Source: Tetrahymena elliotti 4EA (Eukaryota > Ciliophora > Oligohymenophorea > Hymenostomatida > Tetrahymenidae). From it: 44,880 bases of DNA. Shown here piece after piece: positions 1-11,834 of this stretch. Under the pieces are notes generated by a model, which was not told where the DNA came from, ran no database searches, and saw nothing but the letters and a program-made list of their open reading frames with translations. Each line of letters starts with the position of its first letter. The first letter of the stretch is position 1. The stretch lies in assembly GCA_000231825.2 (NCBI GenBank), contig JH720407.1, positions 14,538-59,417 on the forward strand. The letters run 5' to 3'. The translations under genes were made by a program, and so were the position numbers.

Positions 1-513
1 TTTGAAAAAATACTTAAAAAAACCCATACTACTTACCTAGGTTAAAATAAAAGCTTAAAAAAATAGAAACATAAAGAAAACTAAGGATTTTTACTTCTTT
101 TTCTTTTTTTAAAGATAATTTTTGATCAAAACAATTTAATTAATGTAAAGACAAAAGATCTAAATGAATAATATCTGAAGATTTTCTGTCATAAAATTCA
201 ATTATTTCTCAAAAAAAGAAAACCATAATATCAAATTATTCAAAAAGGAATATTTCAAGAACATGATAAATTTAAGAAATAAAAGTAAAATATGTATGTA
301 TATAAAGGAAGGTACTGATAATAAGAAAGTTAATTATTTAAACTCAATTTTGATGCTTTAATAAGTACTAACTGAGTTTCCTTGATTGACTTTTATTAAG
401 TAAGCTTTCTAAAAACCTTTAATAAATTCATCATATCATTAAGGTTATTATTTTTTAATTAATGAATATGATAATTCCCATAATCATTAGGGATTTTATG
501 AAGAAGAATAATC
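1..513. other. A+T-rich non-coding stretch
   Basis: I see no convincing coding frame, RNA gene or repeat here. It lies downstream of the minus-strand secreted protein and probably holds its 3' untranslated sequence. Confidence 0.5.
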
Positions 514-1434
514 TCAATTATTTTCATCTTCATCTTAAAGCTTACGATTACCATCTTTTTCATTCTTATCATTTTTATGATCTTTGTTCTTATCTTTTTT
601 GTCGTCTTTGTTTTTATTATTATTCTCATTTTTGTTTTTATCTTTATCATTATTACCTTTGTTTTTGTCATTATCTTTGTCATTCTTTTTATTTTGATGA
701 TTATCATTATGGTTGCCTTTATTATTACCATTGTTGTTGCTACCACTGCTGCTGCTATCACTACTATTACCACTGCTGCTGTTATCAGTACTGCTTCCAC
801 TGCTACTATTGTTATTACTACTTATGATTTGCAAGAAACGTTTTTTATTATCACTCTTGTCACTCTTTCCATCTTTGTTGTTATTTTTGTTATCTTTGTT
901 ATTATTTTTATTATCCTTATTGGAATTACTATCTTTGTTGGAATTGCTGTCTTTGGTAGAGTTGTTATCTTTGTTGTTATTTTTATTATCTTTGTTGGAA
1001 TTGTTATCTTTACTAGAGCTATTATCCTTACTTTAATCCTTTTTTTGATTGTCCTTATTATCATTATTTTTATTTGATTTGTTATCTTTGTCATTATTTT
1101 TTTTATTATCATTTTTGCTATTTGAGCTGCTGTTCTGATCACTACTATTAGAATTATTGTTGCTCACAACTTGTAGAATGCGATTTCTCTCATTTTGGTT
1201 AATTTCATTTAATTAGCTTAGGTCTAGTAACTCAATTAAAGCTTGAAGATTGATGTTATATTTTTAGGCAATTTAGAAAAGCTAGAATTGAATTTGAGAT
1301 TTAGAAAGTTTCTAGAGATACTCCTTAATATTATTCAGATCTTCAATTAACTTGCTTTATCCTTGGAATTCATTTTAGCAGAAAACACAAAAAGAGGATA
1401 AAAGGAGGATAGTGACAATAATGTTTTTAATCAT
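514..1434 (-). CDS. secreted Asn/Ser/Lys/Asp-rich low-complexity protein, 306 aa
   Basis: A single exon runs from ATG (1432-1434) to TGA (514-516) with TAA/TAG read as Gln. Residues 1-20 form a clear signal peptide (MIKNIIVTILLLSSFCVFC). Residues 20-95 are an ordinary, probably helical segment rich in Leu, Gln and Asn. From about residue 100 to the end the protein is low complexity: repeated NSNKDNK-like units, then SSSGS/NNNGN tracts, then a strongly charged K/D/N tail. No transmembrane segment follows the signal peptide, so it is predicted to be secreted or stored in granules. No enzymatic domain is recognisable and I cannot name a family. The repeated codons make all frames on both strands look open, and the other-strand frames here are shadows. 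The model is supported by the signal peptide, uninterrupted frame and TGA end. Confidence 0.75.
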
Positions 1435-2758
1435 TTTTTATTTTTGTTTGTTTTTTATTTTAATTTGATTATAAATAACTTTCTGTTTTTGAGATACCTT
1501 TTTTAAATTGATAGCTGTATGCAAATGTTACTTCATTTATAAGGTAATTGAAAAGCTTTTTGAAGAAATAAGTTATTAAAAACTTACTGCCTTAGTTTTA
1601 ATAATCTACTGATTTATCTTTAGTTTTTTTAAAATTTGAATTTTACTAAATGATTGGTATAATTATTACAGAAGTAATCACTAGCTGGAGTTATATTCAT
1701 TTAGTTTTTAGCCTGAATAAATTCAACTTATTTTGTTCTGGCATTTTTCTATAAGCTTTTTTTAGAAGCTTGAAAAGTAGTATTCTTTAGAATTTTGCCT
1801 AAAATGCAAACTAGTTTCAAAAATTATTTATTTTTTAATTTGGTATCTTAAATATTTTCAGTCAGTCTTCCAGAATTTACAGAATAAAATTTAAATTTTT
1901 TATTTATATTCAATATTTTCAAAAAAAAATTATAGAAAAATCAACATGAATGTCAATTAAGTTATATAAAAAAATATCATTCTTTCCACAAATTCTTTTA
2001 AAAGATATATTGTTATGAGGATTTAAATTTTTGTTATCTTTTTACAATTTGTTTCTCTTAATCATTTTTAATTAGTTGATGAAGTGTTTGGTATATGATT
2101 ATGTCTGGTTATTATGTAAATTAATCTTAGTGCTTAAGAAAAGATTGATGGACAAAAATTTAACATAAAAAAAATAGAAACAAAAGTCCAACAATTAAGA
2201 ATTGTTTAATAATTAGAAAAAACTAAGAAACAACGAATGAAAATAATTGACTTGAATGTAATTTTTAAAATAATTTAAAAAGATTTTTTTAAATTCATAC
2301 AGCTTAATAAATTTAGATGCGTTAAGTTTTGATTATAACATTTATTTTCCATGTGATTAGTGAATTTATAAAATTTAATTTGCTGAGGGACTTAGAGCTT
2401 TTGAGAGTTTTGCTTTTATTTTTATACTAAAAATTAAGTATTTTAGTTTAGGGAAACATTTAAAACTTCAATAATACTTCGATCTATTTTGATATAAAGT
2501 TTTTCTTCTTGAATACTTTTGTTTACAAAAAATTTTTAATAAAATTTTGTAAACCTTCAATAACAAATAAAATCTTATCTTAAGTATACAAATAAGTTGT
2601 ACCGGACAAACAAATTATCAATCATAAAATAACCTGAAATTTATTGATCATAAACGATAACATTAAAAATTAGATAAATTATTATTAAACAATTTTGGAA
2701 TTTTAAAATGATTTTAAGTTAAATAAAATTTTATTTTATTTTGATAGATAGAAAATGC
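1435..2758. other. A+T-rich intergenic region
   Basis: Holds the upstream region of the minus-strand secreted-protein gene. No coding frame stands out. The segment near 2330-2460 resembles, weakly and by eye, the region upstream of the 104-residue gene at 11.0 kb, but I would not rely on it. Confidence 0.4.
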
Positions 2759-3211
2759 CATTTTTCAAATGAAACAAGACATTGGCTTTAATAAAATGAT
2801 GTTTAATACTTAGAAGATTGACCTACATTGGGAGCAGATTTTAATACAATAGAGGTACTTTGGGGGATCATGAAGGATGAACTCAGTCAATAGGATGAGT
2901 TATTTCAAAATGAAGTTGAAAAGCTTTTTGAATTAGCTAAAAATATTTTTTTTAAAACTAAACAGTAAAAATTGCAATAACCAAGTTTATATAAAGTCTA
3001 CCTAAAAGAATAAGCTTTTTTGTGTAGAAATAAGGTGAATTCTATTAGGGCTGATATATTTTACCTCTTTTTATATCATTTAAGCTAGTTGATTTTATAC
3101 ATTAAATTCTTTTAAATTTACTTCACTTGTTATAAAAACTCTATGTAGAAAGAAGGGATTTTAAATTGCACATCATTATAAGATACTACTCTTTGAGTTC
3201 TTCAAACTGAT
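2759..3211 (+). pseudogene. relic of a Tc1/mariner-type transposase, C-terminal part
   Basis: Two overlapping frames together read like the end of a Tc1/mariner (DD34E) transposase. The first frame (from 2760) gives FQMKQDIGFNKMMFN followed by KIDLHW, resembling the family's block between the second Asp and the final Glu. The second frame (from 2822) gives ADFNTIEVLWGIMKDEL, matching the conserved D-L-N-P-I-E-N-L-W block that carries the last catalytic acid. They are joined only by a frameshift near 2824-2840. The first block lacks the catalytic Asp pair in proper form, so the copy is dead. The second frame stays open to TGA near 3200 (LSQQDELFQNEVEKLFELA) but the similarity fades. No terminal inverted repeats were found by eye. 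Assignment rests on the DxNxIExLW motif and its spacing. Confidence 0.55.
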
Positions 3212-3991
3212 GTGCGTAACTTTCATTGAGGGACTTTCTATGATAAAAAAATTGATCCATGAAAGCTTTTTTTTACATAATATTTGTAAAAAGATTGTGT
3301 ATTTTTCATATTTAAAAAACTCATAAATTTTTGTTTAATTTATTTTTAAATTTTTAATTAAGGTGGTCATTCAATATTAAGGTTATAATTAAATTAAGGT
3401 GATAAATATCTCAAAATATCATTTTTTTTCATACCACCTTCATATAGAAGTTAAAAGGTATTTATTTTAATTTTGTGAATAAAAAAACATAAAAAATTTG
3501 GCATTAAAATAAATTTAATAAAAAAAATGCAAGTTAAAATAAAGATTAAATAATTTTTTTTAAAAATTTATTAAAATTAGTTTACTGGGAATTATTATAT
3601 TTAGAATATCTATTCAAATATATGTTTGATTTAAAATAAATAGATGGATAACCACAAAAAGTTACAAGAATATGGGAATGAAGGTAAACCAGATAATTGG
3701 TTGTGATTTATTTGAAAAATATAATAGGAGAAAATAAATCAAAATAATGAATATGTATTAGGTGAAAGTAAAAAGAGTAAGAGAATTTATTTAATTGGTT
3801 AAATGATAGAAATTATAAATTCAATGAGATTGTTGTGAATATAAAAAGGAATAGTCCAAGTATGTGCACAAGATTTATAAAGAAGCAGCGTAAATTATAA
3901 TTAAAAAATATAATAACTATTAATAAATACTATTTAATATACAGTATTTACATCACTTATTTATGAATATTTGCTAATTTTGTAAAGATGA
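3212..3991. other. unresolved stretch, possible 5' exons of the TPR gene
   Basis: An ATG at 3643 starts MDNHKKLQEYGNE and reaches a GT at the next codon. A downstream acceptor at GTATTAG near 3761 would continue in phase as ESKKSKRIYLIGQM before TGA near 3838. I could not connect this to the TPR gene below. With only TGA as a stop, chance open frames are common here, so no exon is claimed. Confidence 0.3.
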
Positions 3992-6900
3992 CATCATGCT
4001 TATTCCCTCGCTGATAATACCTAATCAATTAAGTATCATAAAAATCATAAAAGCAAGTTATTTTGTTAAATTCAAAACAATATACAGGATAAGATAAAAG
4101 ATAGTAAATCTATTAGGAGCTAACTATTCAAAGAGATTTATCCTTACAAACTATTAGCTAGTTAATCAAACAAAAACAAAGATAAAAAGAAAGAAACTAT
4201 ACAATTTTAGAGTATTCGCTGAGAAGTTTAAGGTCACAAAAAAAATTATAAATTAGAAAATATAAGTAGATAGTCAGCATTCTCTTAAAAAAAATCAGAC
4301 TTTTTTGAAGGAATGAGTAGTATACGTAACATCCAGAATCAAAAAAGACATCTTTTTATTGATTTATCAGAGGAAAGCTATGGCTTACTTATGAAAAATC
4401 AACTTTAAAAATCATTAGAAAAGATACTTGAAGCAGAAAATTAGCTTTACAAGAAAATTAGCAAGGGGCAAATGAAGAAATTTAGCACTGAAATATCCAA
4501 CATGTATTATATAAAGGGATTGATTTTGGACAGGATGAAGGATTTACCTAAAAGCCTTCTTGCATACTAGCGCGCATTTGAGGAAAATAAGAATAATAAA
4601 AGTATTTGTAACAACATTGGCAAAGTTTATTTATAATTATAAAATTACGAAGATGCAGAAAGGTATTTATTATGGGCATTGTAGCTTGACGATAAGCTGC
4701 TTTAGGCTTATGTGAATTTAGCATATTTATACTTTGAAATAAATGATTTCGATAAATGTTTGATGATTTGTAATGAAGCCATGTCAAGAAACATTTAAGA
4801 TTTTATGCTTTTTGAATATTTAGGTATATGCAATGCTATTCACAGAAAAAATTACTCTGAATCTTTAGTCAATTTTTATCAGTACATGACAATATGCAAC
4901 AAGAATAAATTTAAACCGAGCTTTTTGTCCCTTTATTACATGTCTTATGCATTACTTTTGGAATCTAAATACGAAGAAGCCCTCAAATATGTTGAAAACT
5001 CTATTTAATTTTATCCTTAAGAAAGCGAAGCATACTTCTTAAGAGCTTAAGTTTTTTACAATTTACAAAAGTATGAACAAGCAGAGTAAGATGTAATAAA
5101 GTATGCCTAAATTAAAAACATTTAGTTAATCTATGAAGATCTATAAATAAATAGCCATTTGTCTGGCATAGAAGATGCCTTAATGAATACTTTTGATTAA
5201 AAGGATGACAAAATAAAAGAAAAACTTAATCAAGCAGAGAACAACAACAGCTCTTTCAATAATAACTAAAACACATGCAGTGATTAAAAAGAGATTAAGT
5301 CATAAAGCCAAACAAATGAATTAACAAAAGATGAAGAGACGAAAGACGTGACAAAGAATAACCCTGAACTATTCATTAATGCTGAATAAAATCATTTAAT
5401 TTTAGAAGAAAAGTTGAACATTTATTTTTTGATGGGTTTATTATACATGTAAAAGGCTAAATTGATTTCAAGTACATAGGATTTTGATTATCTTTTTGAG
5501 AAGTAAAAACTGCAACAAAAAGCAGTTAAATACTTTGAAGAATCAAATGATATTCAATATTAATTTCCTATTGTTTTTAATCTTGGTTTACTTCTTGAAG
5601 AAATAGGATAAAATGATGAATCATTTTAAGTGCTTTAGAAGACAGTCATCAAGCATTTTGAAAATTCAAATGATGAAATATATTTAAATAGTGATAATTA
5701 TCACATTCTTAACTTGTTATTCTTAAACATTTTCAAGCTAAATTATCTCTAAAAGTACTAATAGAATTTAAATTAAATCTTAAAATACGATGAAACTGAG
5801 CAGTCAAAAGCAAAATTAAGCATTGACAGTAAAACTGCAACAGAATCTCAAGATCTTAAAGCTATTAATAGTAAATACTTCTCAGATGTAGTTTACCCAA
5901 GAAAGAGAAAAATTTCTGTTGCTCTAGCAAAAAACATAAAAGAAAGCTTATCAAGTTAAATAAATTAAATCAAAAGAAATATTACCCTGACAAAGAGTTA
6001 ACTGATGGAGATAATCCTTCACAAACTTAATTAGATTAATAAGTAAAGACTCATATTGAACAATAAATAAGAATAATATAAGTAAACTGTTGTAGACTTT
6101 GAATCTTTCATTTCTCCACAACTAGTTACTACACAAGGCTTTTCAATAATAAGTGAAGAAAATATAAGAACAAACATTAGGACCTCATACCTTTAGTCTT
6201 GCGATGACTTGAATAAGTTAGAATAACAACAAAATAATTAGAGTGACTACTAGGAAGACAGTCAAGATATTTTAAATTCTTCTTCATCATAATCTCCTAA
6301 AAATAGAGCATCAAATGAAATAGATATTTAAGAAAATAAAGAAAATTAAATGCCTAATTAATTACTTAAATCATAAAATTCAAAAGAGAATTCTGAGGTC
6401 AATAAGCAAAGCGCAAAGCAAACAAATGAAAGTTAAGTCGATTTTGATTTCAAAAAAATGAAGAAAAAATCATCTGAAGATTTTTCAAGTAAAAGCTAAT
6501 AAATTGAAAAACAGCTAAGCGGCAATCAGAATAAGAAAAAATAAAATGAGTCTGATGACGATGAAGATGAAGAAGAGGAGAAAAGTTTTTTATAAGATGA
6601 AGAAAATGAAGAGTAAAAATTGCAAAAGTAAAGAGAATAAGAGAAGGAGAAGATCATTAACAAGGCTGCATTAATATTTAAAAAATAATAAATGGAGTAA
6701 CAAGAAAGAATTCAAAAGCTAAAACTTGAAGCTAACAAAAAGTAAGAAGAAGAGTATAAGCAAGAAAAATCAAAACTTTATGACTAAATTAAATTGATTC
6801 AAAGAGAATATGACGATATCATTTAATAATTTAAAAGTTTATTAAATCAATCAAAATAGCCACAAAATTAATTCTTCCCTTAATGTTTAATTTGCAACCC

Positions 6901-8017
6901 ACTTTACAGAAGAAGCGACTTATCTTCTAGAGACGAATTTGACTCTCAAAAGACTCAAGAAGACAACCCAAAAAGCAGTCAATTGGAGTATCCCTAATTC
7001 ACTCAGAATCAAGATCATAACAAATAAAATCAAATCAGCTCTTCTTAATCCACAAACGGAGAAATTTCTAGTCCAAATACAACTAAATCTAAGGAAAAGT
7101 GCGAATGCGAGAAAATAAAAAATCAGATTTTGAATTACAATTAATTCTTAAAGACCAAGAACGTTGAAAGAGATTTTTTCTTTGCTTTTAAAAGGGTGAT
7201 TAAAAATACCTTCTTGCATTCTCGTTATATTATAGATTCCCTTTATAGTAAGAATAGTATTACTATTTCCTCACTTGCAGAACTATCACTTGGCTTTATA
7301 CCTTTATTTTAAAGCAATTTACTTCTGTTAGATAAGGATAACTCATAAATTTAAATTGTGAGTAACGAAATATTAGTCAAAAAATGCTATGTGATTCTTT
7401 CCCTCTCTGATTCAGTTGAAAATCTTCATTCAATTTTAGATTCTTTGAGTGCAGGCCTTAGTGTTTATCTCTCTGAATACATGTAAGAATATTAACATAA
7501 TGTCTCAGAAAGTATTTATAAAGATGAATGGGCAGATAAGATGAATTAAGTCCTCGATCTCCTCAAAAATAGCTATGAAATTTCTTTTGAATTACTTGGA
7601 GAGTCCTATGCCTATTTTATCTTTTACTAATTCTTCTCTAAATTTGTAGATTATGAGGAGGAATTAATCAAGTATAAAGAGAAGCACATGCAAGATAGGG
7701 CATAATTTTTATTTAACTTTATCCTAAGCAACGTGAAATTCTCTCCTATAGAGCTCTTTAAAACTAAAATGAACCCTCCAAAATAAATTATTTCAGCAAT
7801 AGCTCCTAAATTAGCTCCTAATCCAGCTAGAGTCAATACAAATGTTAGCTCAAATACTGATAGCTATAACGCAAATGAATCACAAATTAAATCTCCATCT
7901 AATTATGGCTAATCTGAAGCTATTTAAGAGAGCTCAATTACAACAAGAAGAAGCACTAAAAGGTAAAAGAAAAACTCTATGCAAAGACAAGAAAAGTGTC
8001 TATGCAATATTTATTGA
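3992..8017 (+). CDS. large TPR-repeat protein with acidic coiled-coil centre, 5' end unresolved
   Basis: The main exon runs without a stop from 4257 to TGA 8015-8017; its first Met is at 4313, giving 1234 residues. A 45-nt intron (4212-4256, GTATTC..AATTAG) removes an in-frame TGA (4220-4222) and joins, in phase, an upstream frame open from 3992 (for example FKEIYPYKLLASQSNKNK), so the true start lies further upstream. Residues about 75-270 after Met-4313 are tetratricopeptide repeats (KSLLAYQRAFEENKN, NYEDAERYLLWALQLDD, KYEEALKYVENSIQFYP, KYEQAEQDVIKYA), a protein-protein interaction fold. Further TPR-like helices follow near residues 370-440. The middle is acidic and Gln/Lys-rich, with a coiled coil around residues 770-840. 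The C-terminal 300 residues are well-behaved but unfamiliar (HSRYIIDSLYSKNSITISSL). No catalytic domain is recognised; a scaffold role is an inference. Confidence 0.8.
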
Positions 8018-9074
8018 AAATCACTGCCATAAAAAATTAAAAAAAATAAAATTTAAGATTACATCTGACTTGATTGAAGAAATAATTTAGAAAAAACGAA
8101 AAATAAATTTACTTAGCTGTAAATCCATGATTATTTCTTAGTTTACTTAGAAAAAATATCATGATAAAAATTTCAAATAAAATTTATATAAAAAAAAGTT
8201 ACTGAATAAAACAATTTACTCTCCTAAATACAGAATTAATCACTTCTTAAACTCAATAATAATAATGTTTTTTTAATACAAAATAAATAATAATATAGAA
8301 ATTAAAAAAATCAAATATTTATTTACAACATACCCACCAAACCACCCACCCATTATATTATCTGATATTATTCATTTTGTACTCTCTAAGTTAAAAAAAT
8401 TAATAACATAAATAATTCAACAACCAACTTTTAATTATATGTATTTATACTTACTTTCTTTTAGTATTTACAAACAATTTTGCCATTCAAATTTAACTTA
8501 ACTTTTTTCTCTCTTTTTTTAAGCTAGCCACTCATTTGCTTAACAAAAAGAAGTCTTATTTTGATAATTTTATTTTGCCTAGTAAATTTAATTTTGACTT
8601 AACAAATATCTTTTTTGGTCATTTATTTACCCTTAAGCCCTATCTATAAAAGAAATAAGCAATTTTAGAAACTTAATCAAAAAATTACATTTCATAAAAA
8701 ACTTAAATATTTGACAATTTTTCAAATTATTAATTTTAGCTCATTCTCAAAATTATGTAATACCTTACACACTTAAAATTCGTTTCATCATTTAACTTTC
8801 TGCTTGCTTGATTGATTGTTTTTGCTGAACAATCTTTAATTTAATTTTTGATGCTTTTTTAGAAATAGATATTTGCTTTCAAGCAATATTTTGAAAAAAT
8901 ATATTAATTTTTTAATTTGATCTAAACTAAAACCTCATTTTTGAATAAAATATTTTGTTTTTTATCAACTTAACTTAAGTTTAACATTTATAATAATTAT
9001 GGTTTTTAGTTATTTGAAGATTTAATTTGATTATTTTTGTGTGTATAACATTGTAACATGCATAAATTAAAGTA
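8018..9074. other. convergent intergenic region
   Basis: Lies between the 3' ends of the TPR gene (+) and the disulfide-isomerase-like gene (-). Pyrimidine-rich and A+T-rich, with no convincing exon or RNA gene. Confidence 0.5.
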
Positions 9075-10840
9075 TCATAAATCTTATTTTTTATTATTTT
9101 TATAAAAACTATTAGGATTTATTATTTTTTAAATATTAACCCTGATTTATTCTAACTCTTTTTAAGTTTTTTTATCCTTATTTTTCCAGTTGAAGCTTGA
9201 TAATTTAGGAATTACTTCTTTGAGGAAATCAAAGTCTTTACCATTCAGCTTGATTCCATCATATTTTTATTCATCTGCTACAAAAATATACAATTTAGGA
9301 AGAACTTCAATATCTTCTAAAAGCTGGTTATTTTTACTATAAATTTTATTTTTTGTCATATCAATTTGAAATATTTACACCATACTTTCCATGCGATACT
9401 ATTAAATAAACTAAGATAATTTGACTAAATTTTCATGCAATGATTCACTTTCTTTGATAAAATTACTTTTAAAGTAAACAATAGCATCAACTCTACTTTT
9501 GTATACTTCTTATTCAAAAGTTTTACCTACTAAAATCTATTAAATAATTTTTAATAAAATTAAAAAATAATAGCATAAATGATCTTTTAAATCTTACTTT
9601 TATTGGACCACCTGTTTCTTATGGAATATCTTCTGTTTCAACTAATTTTGGTTAATCTCCTCTCAGAGCTTGTAATATAAATTACTCTACTTGGTCTTAA
9701 TTAGTTTTATTTGATGAAATATTTTCCATTTAGAAAACTTGTTTACCATTATCTCTAAAAAGATACAATTAAATTACATTTTTAATTAGCTCTTTTTAAA
9801 GAATAACACCTTTTAGTTTTCTAAGAAGATCTTGATCAATATTTTTCTTATAGATTGTAAAGAAGTAAACTTAATCAGTAAATCTAAGAGACAAATGAGG
9901 TATATAAGATAATATTTCTTTACTTCTTGCAGAATCATCTAATATAAAAACTAAAGCATCAATGTTTTTTTGTAAAATAAAGCTTAAATTTCTCTAATTC
10001 AAAACATCAATCTATGAATAGCCATTTTTTTTAAAGAACTCTTCAATTTGTTTATCTTAAAAATGGCCACTAAAAATAGAATGCCTTTTACCATATTATG
10101 AATTAACTAATAATATAATAGACTCATCAACAACATAATGAAACTCATTAAATTGATTTAATATAAACTCTTTTAATTATTCTGAATCTTTATTTGAAGT
10201 ACTAACAAAATAATATCCCATATCTTTAAACTTTGAGCAAGTACACTCATACTCTTGAAACTATAAACTGTTTTTATCTCCAATAAAGATGCTAAACACT
10301 TATTCTTTTTAGTTTATTTCTTCAAACATTTATTATGACATTATTTCAGCCATAGGATTTCTATTTTCTTTAACAAATTTTATCAAACTTTCATAATCCC
10401 TAAAAAAATATAATATTTGAGTTATTATATAAAAAAATAAACTATCAAATATACTTTTCACCTTCATATTAACTTAAAAATCTTCCATATTTATAATATT
10501 AAATAGATGGATATTGTTTTATCTGTTTTTAATCTAGTTTTTTATGAAATGATATCACATCTATCTTAGCGAATATTAAATTTTAATCTTATTTTTCATA
10601 AAGCGAAGCCACTTTCTCATAAATTGGAATGAAAATCTTGCAAGAAGAACATGATGAAACATAGTAAAATATTAACACATTTTATCCTGCATTTTAGAGA
10701 TTTTATAAGTCTTCCCATGATTTCCCTACATACACAGATTTTTCTTTCCTCATCTAAAGCTTGTTTAACTCAGGTTTCATTTAACAACCTCCATAAATGC
10801 AAATTAATAGCAATATAATAATTATTTTGTTACTTATCAT
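9075..10840 (-). CDS. protein disulfide isomerase-like thioredoxin-fold protein, 549 aa, three exons
   Basis: Exons 10455-10840, 9598-10399 and 9075-9536, with introns of 55 and 61 nt; phases agree. The product starts with a signal peptide (MISNKIIIILLLICIYG). An N-terminal thioredoxin domain carries a CSSC active site at residues 64-67 (VLIFYYVSSCSSCKIF), followed by the usual QYPSIQYYKYGRFLSQYEG region. The middle resembles the inactive b domains. A second a-type domain starts at VGKTFEQEVY but reads YFKSNFIKES where PDI has WCGHC, so both cysteines are gone. The C-terminus is KQDL, a plausible KDEL-type ER-retrieval signal that exists only because TAA reads as Gln. Predicted role: oxidation or isomerisation of disulfides in the ER lumen by one redox domain. 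CSSC rather than CGHC suggests different redox behaviour. It is convergent with the TPR gene and divergent from the 104-residue gene. Confidence 0.85.
10401..10454 (-). other. intron 1 of the PDI-like gene
   Basis: The intron is 10400-10454 on the minus strand, GTATATTTG..TTTTTTTAG. It contains an in-frame TGA that would otherwise truncate the protein after the first thioredoxin domain. Splicing restores YEGEKDYESLIKF, which matches the expected end of an a-type domain. Confidence 0.75.
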
Positions 10841-11140
10841 TTTTACAAAAAGCAATTATTTTTATTAAAATATCTTTTATCGTTTTTAAATAAATATTTA
10901 ATAATAAATAAAATGATTGCAAATTAATTTTTCAAATAATTTAAAAAGATTTAAAATTTTCTAATTTACATTTTTAACAATGTTTAAAACCACTGCTTGA
11001 TTACAACGTTTATTTTAAGTAGAATATATAAAGATTTTGCCTATTCAATTAAAGTTTGCAGATAATATTTTTGATTATAAACTAAAAATTAGTTTTTCAA
11101 AAATAGATGTGATATATTTTAAAGGAGAAGTAGATAAAAT

Positions 11141-11455
11141 ATGTAAAAAGAATTTATAACCAAATTTTTGTAAAAGGAGTTATCTGTTTTAGACTATAGC
11201 AATTTAGATCTTGAGTTGAATGAGCTACTATATAAAGAAAATGAATACTTAGTATTGAAAGATAGCAATAAAATGTATTATTTATGTATATTTATTTAAG
11301 ATGCTACTTAATCTAGGATAGAGTAGATAATAAATGAAGTTGAAAACACTATTAAAATTTAATTTGAATATATTGAACTATTGATTCTAACAGTTAAATT
11401 CAAAGTAATTCGTTATCTGTATGAGCCACATTTTCATTTAGATAGCGTAGCTTGA
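11141..11455 (+). CDS. small hypothetical protein, 104 aa
   Basis: Single exon, ATG 11141 to TGA 11453-11455, beginning MQKEFITKFLQKELSVLDY and ending HFHLDSVA. The composition is ordinary rather than low complexity, and the LELNELLYKENEYLVLKD stretch and C-terminal beta-rich part suggest a compact globular domain. I do not recognise a family. The 35 bases up to and across the start codon recur with few differences at 17884-17919, where the reading frame has decayed, so this locus seems to have been duplicated together with the decarboxylase gene downstream. It is divergent from the PDI-like gene (about 300 bp apart) and lies about 380 bp upstream of PSD copy 1 in the same direction. Confidence 0.6.
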
Positions 11456-11834
11456 AGAGTTAATTTTGTATTTCAAAAAATAATAAATAATTTTTATTTT
11501 TTCATATTTCGATTGTTTATTTGTCCTTAAATGCTAGCTTAATATATTTTTAGAGAGTCTATTAATTTTATCAATAAATGAATAGTTTAATCAATGCTTT
11601 TTAGGATGGAATAATTCATTAATAAATAATGTTTGTTTTTAATTCAATTTTAACTATTTTTTGAAATAAAGATTTGCTTAGAATAAATTTTGTTTATTTT
11701 CTTTGGCATATTTATATCCAAAATTTATAAAAGATGATTTGTTATTCGTAAATATCTAAAGGATTTAATACCTACTTTGCAAATTAATTTATTAGTAATT
11801 AAAAATAGAAGATAAAGGAAATATAAAATATACT
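11456..11834. other. intergenic region upstream of PSD copy 1
   Basis: A+T-rich with no coding frame that I can support. It should contain the 3' end of the small gene and the promoter of the decarboxylase gene. Confidence 0.4.

Noticed and set aside
462..1142. Several plus- and minus-strand open frames over 0.5-1.1 kb made of Ile/Val/Phe or Tyr/Cys/His runs.
   Set aside because: They are shadows of the low-complexity Asn/Ser/Lys/Asp codons of the secreted protein on the minus strand.
3870..4318. A long alternative frame (YLHHLFMNICQFCKDDIM..) ending at TGA just past 4313.
   Set aside because: It overlaps the TPR gene's 5' exons in another frame. With one stop codon, long chance frames are frequent, and the TPR frame has a phase-matched intron and continuous downstream coding.
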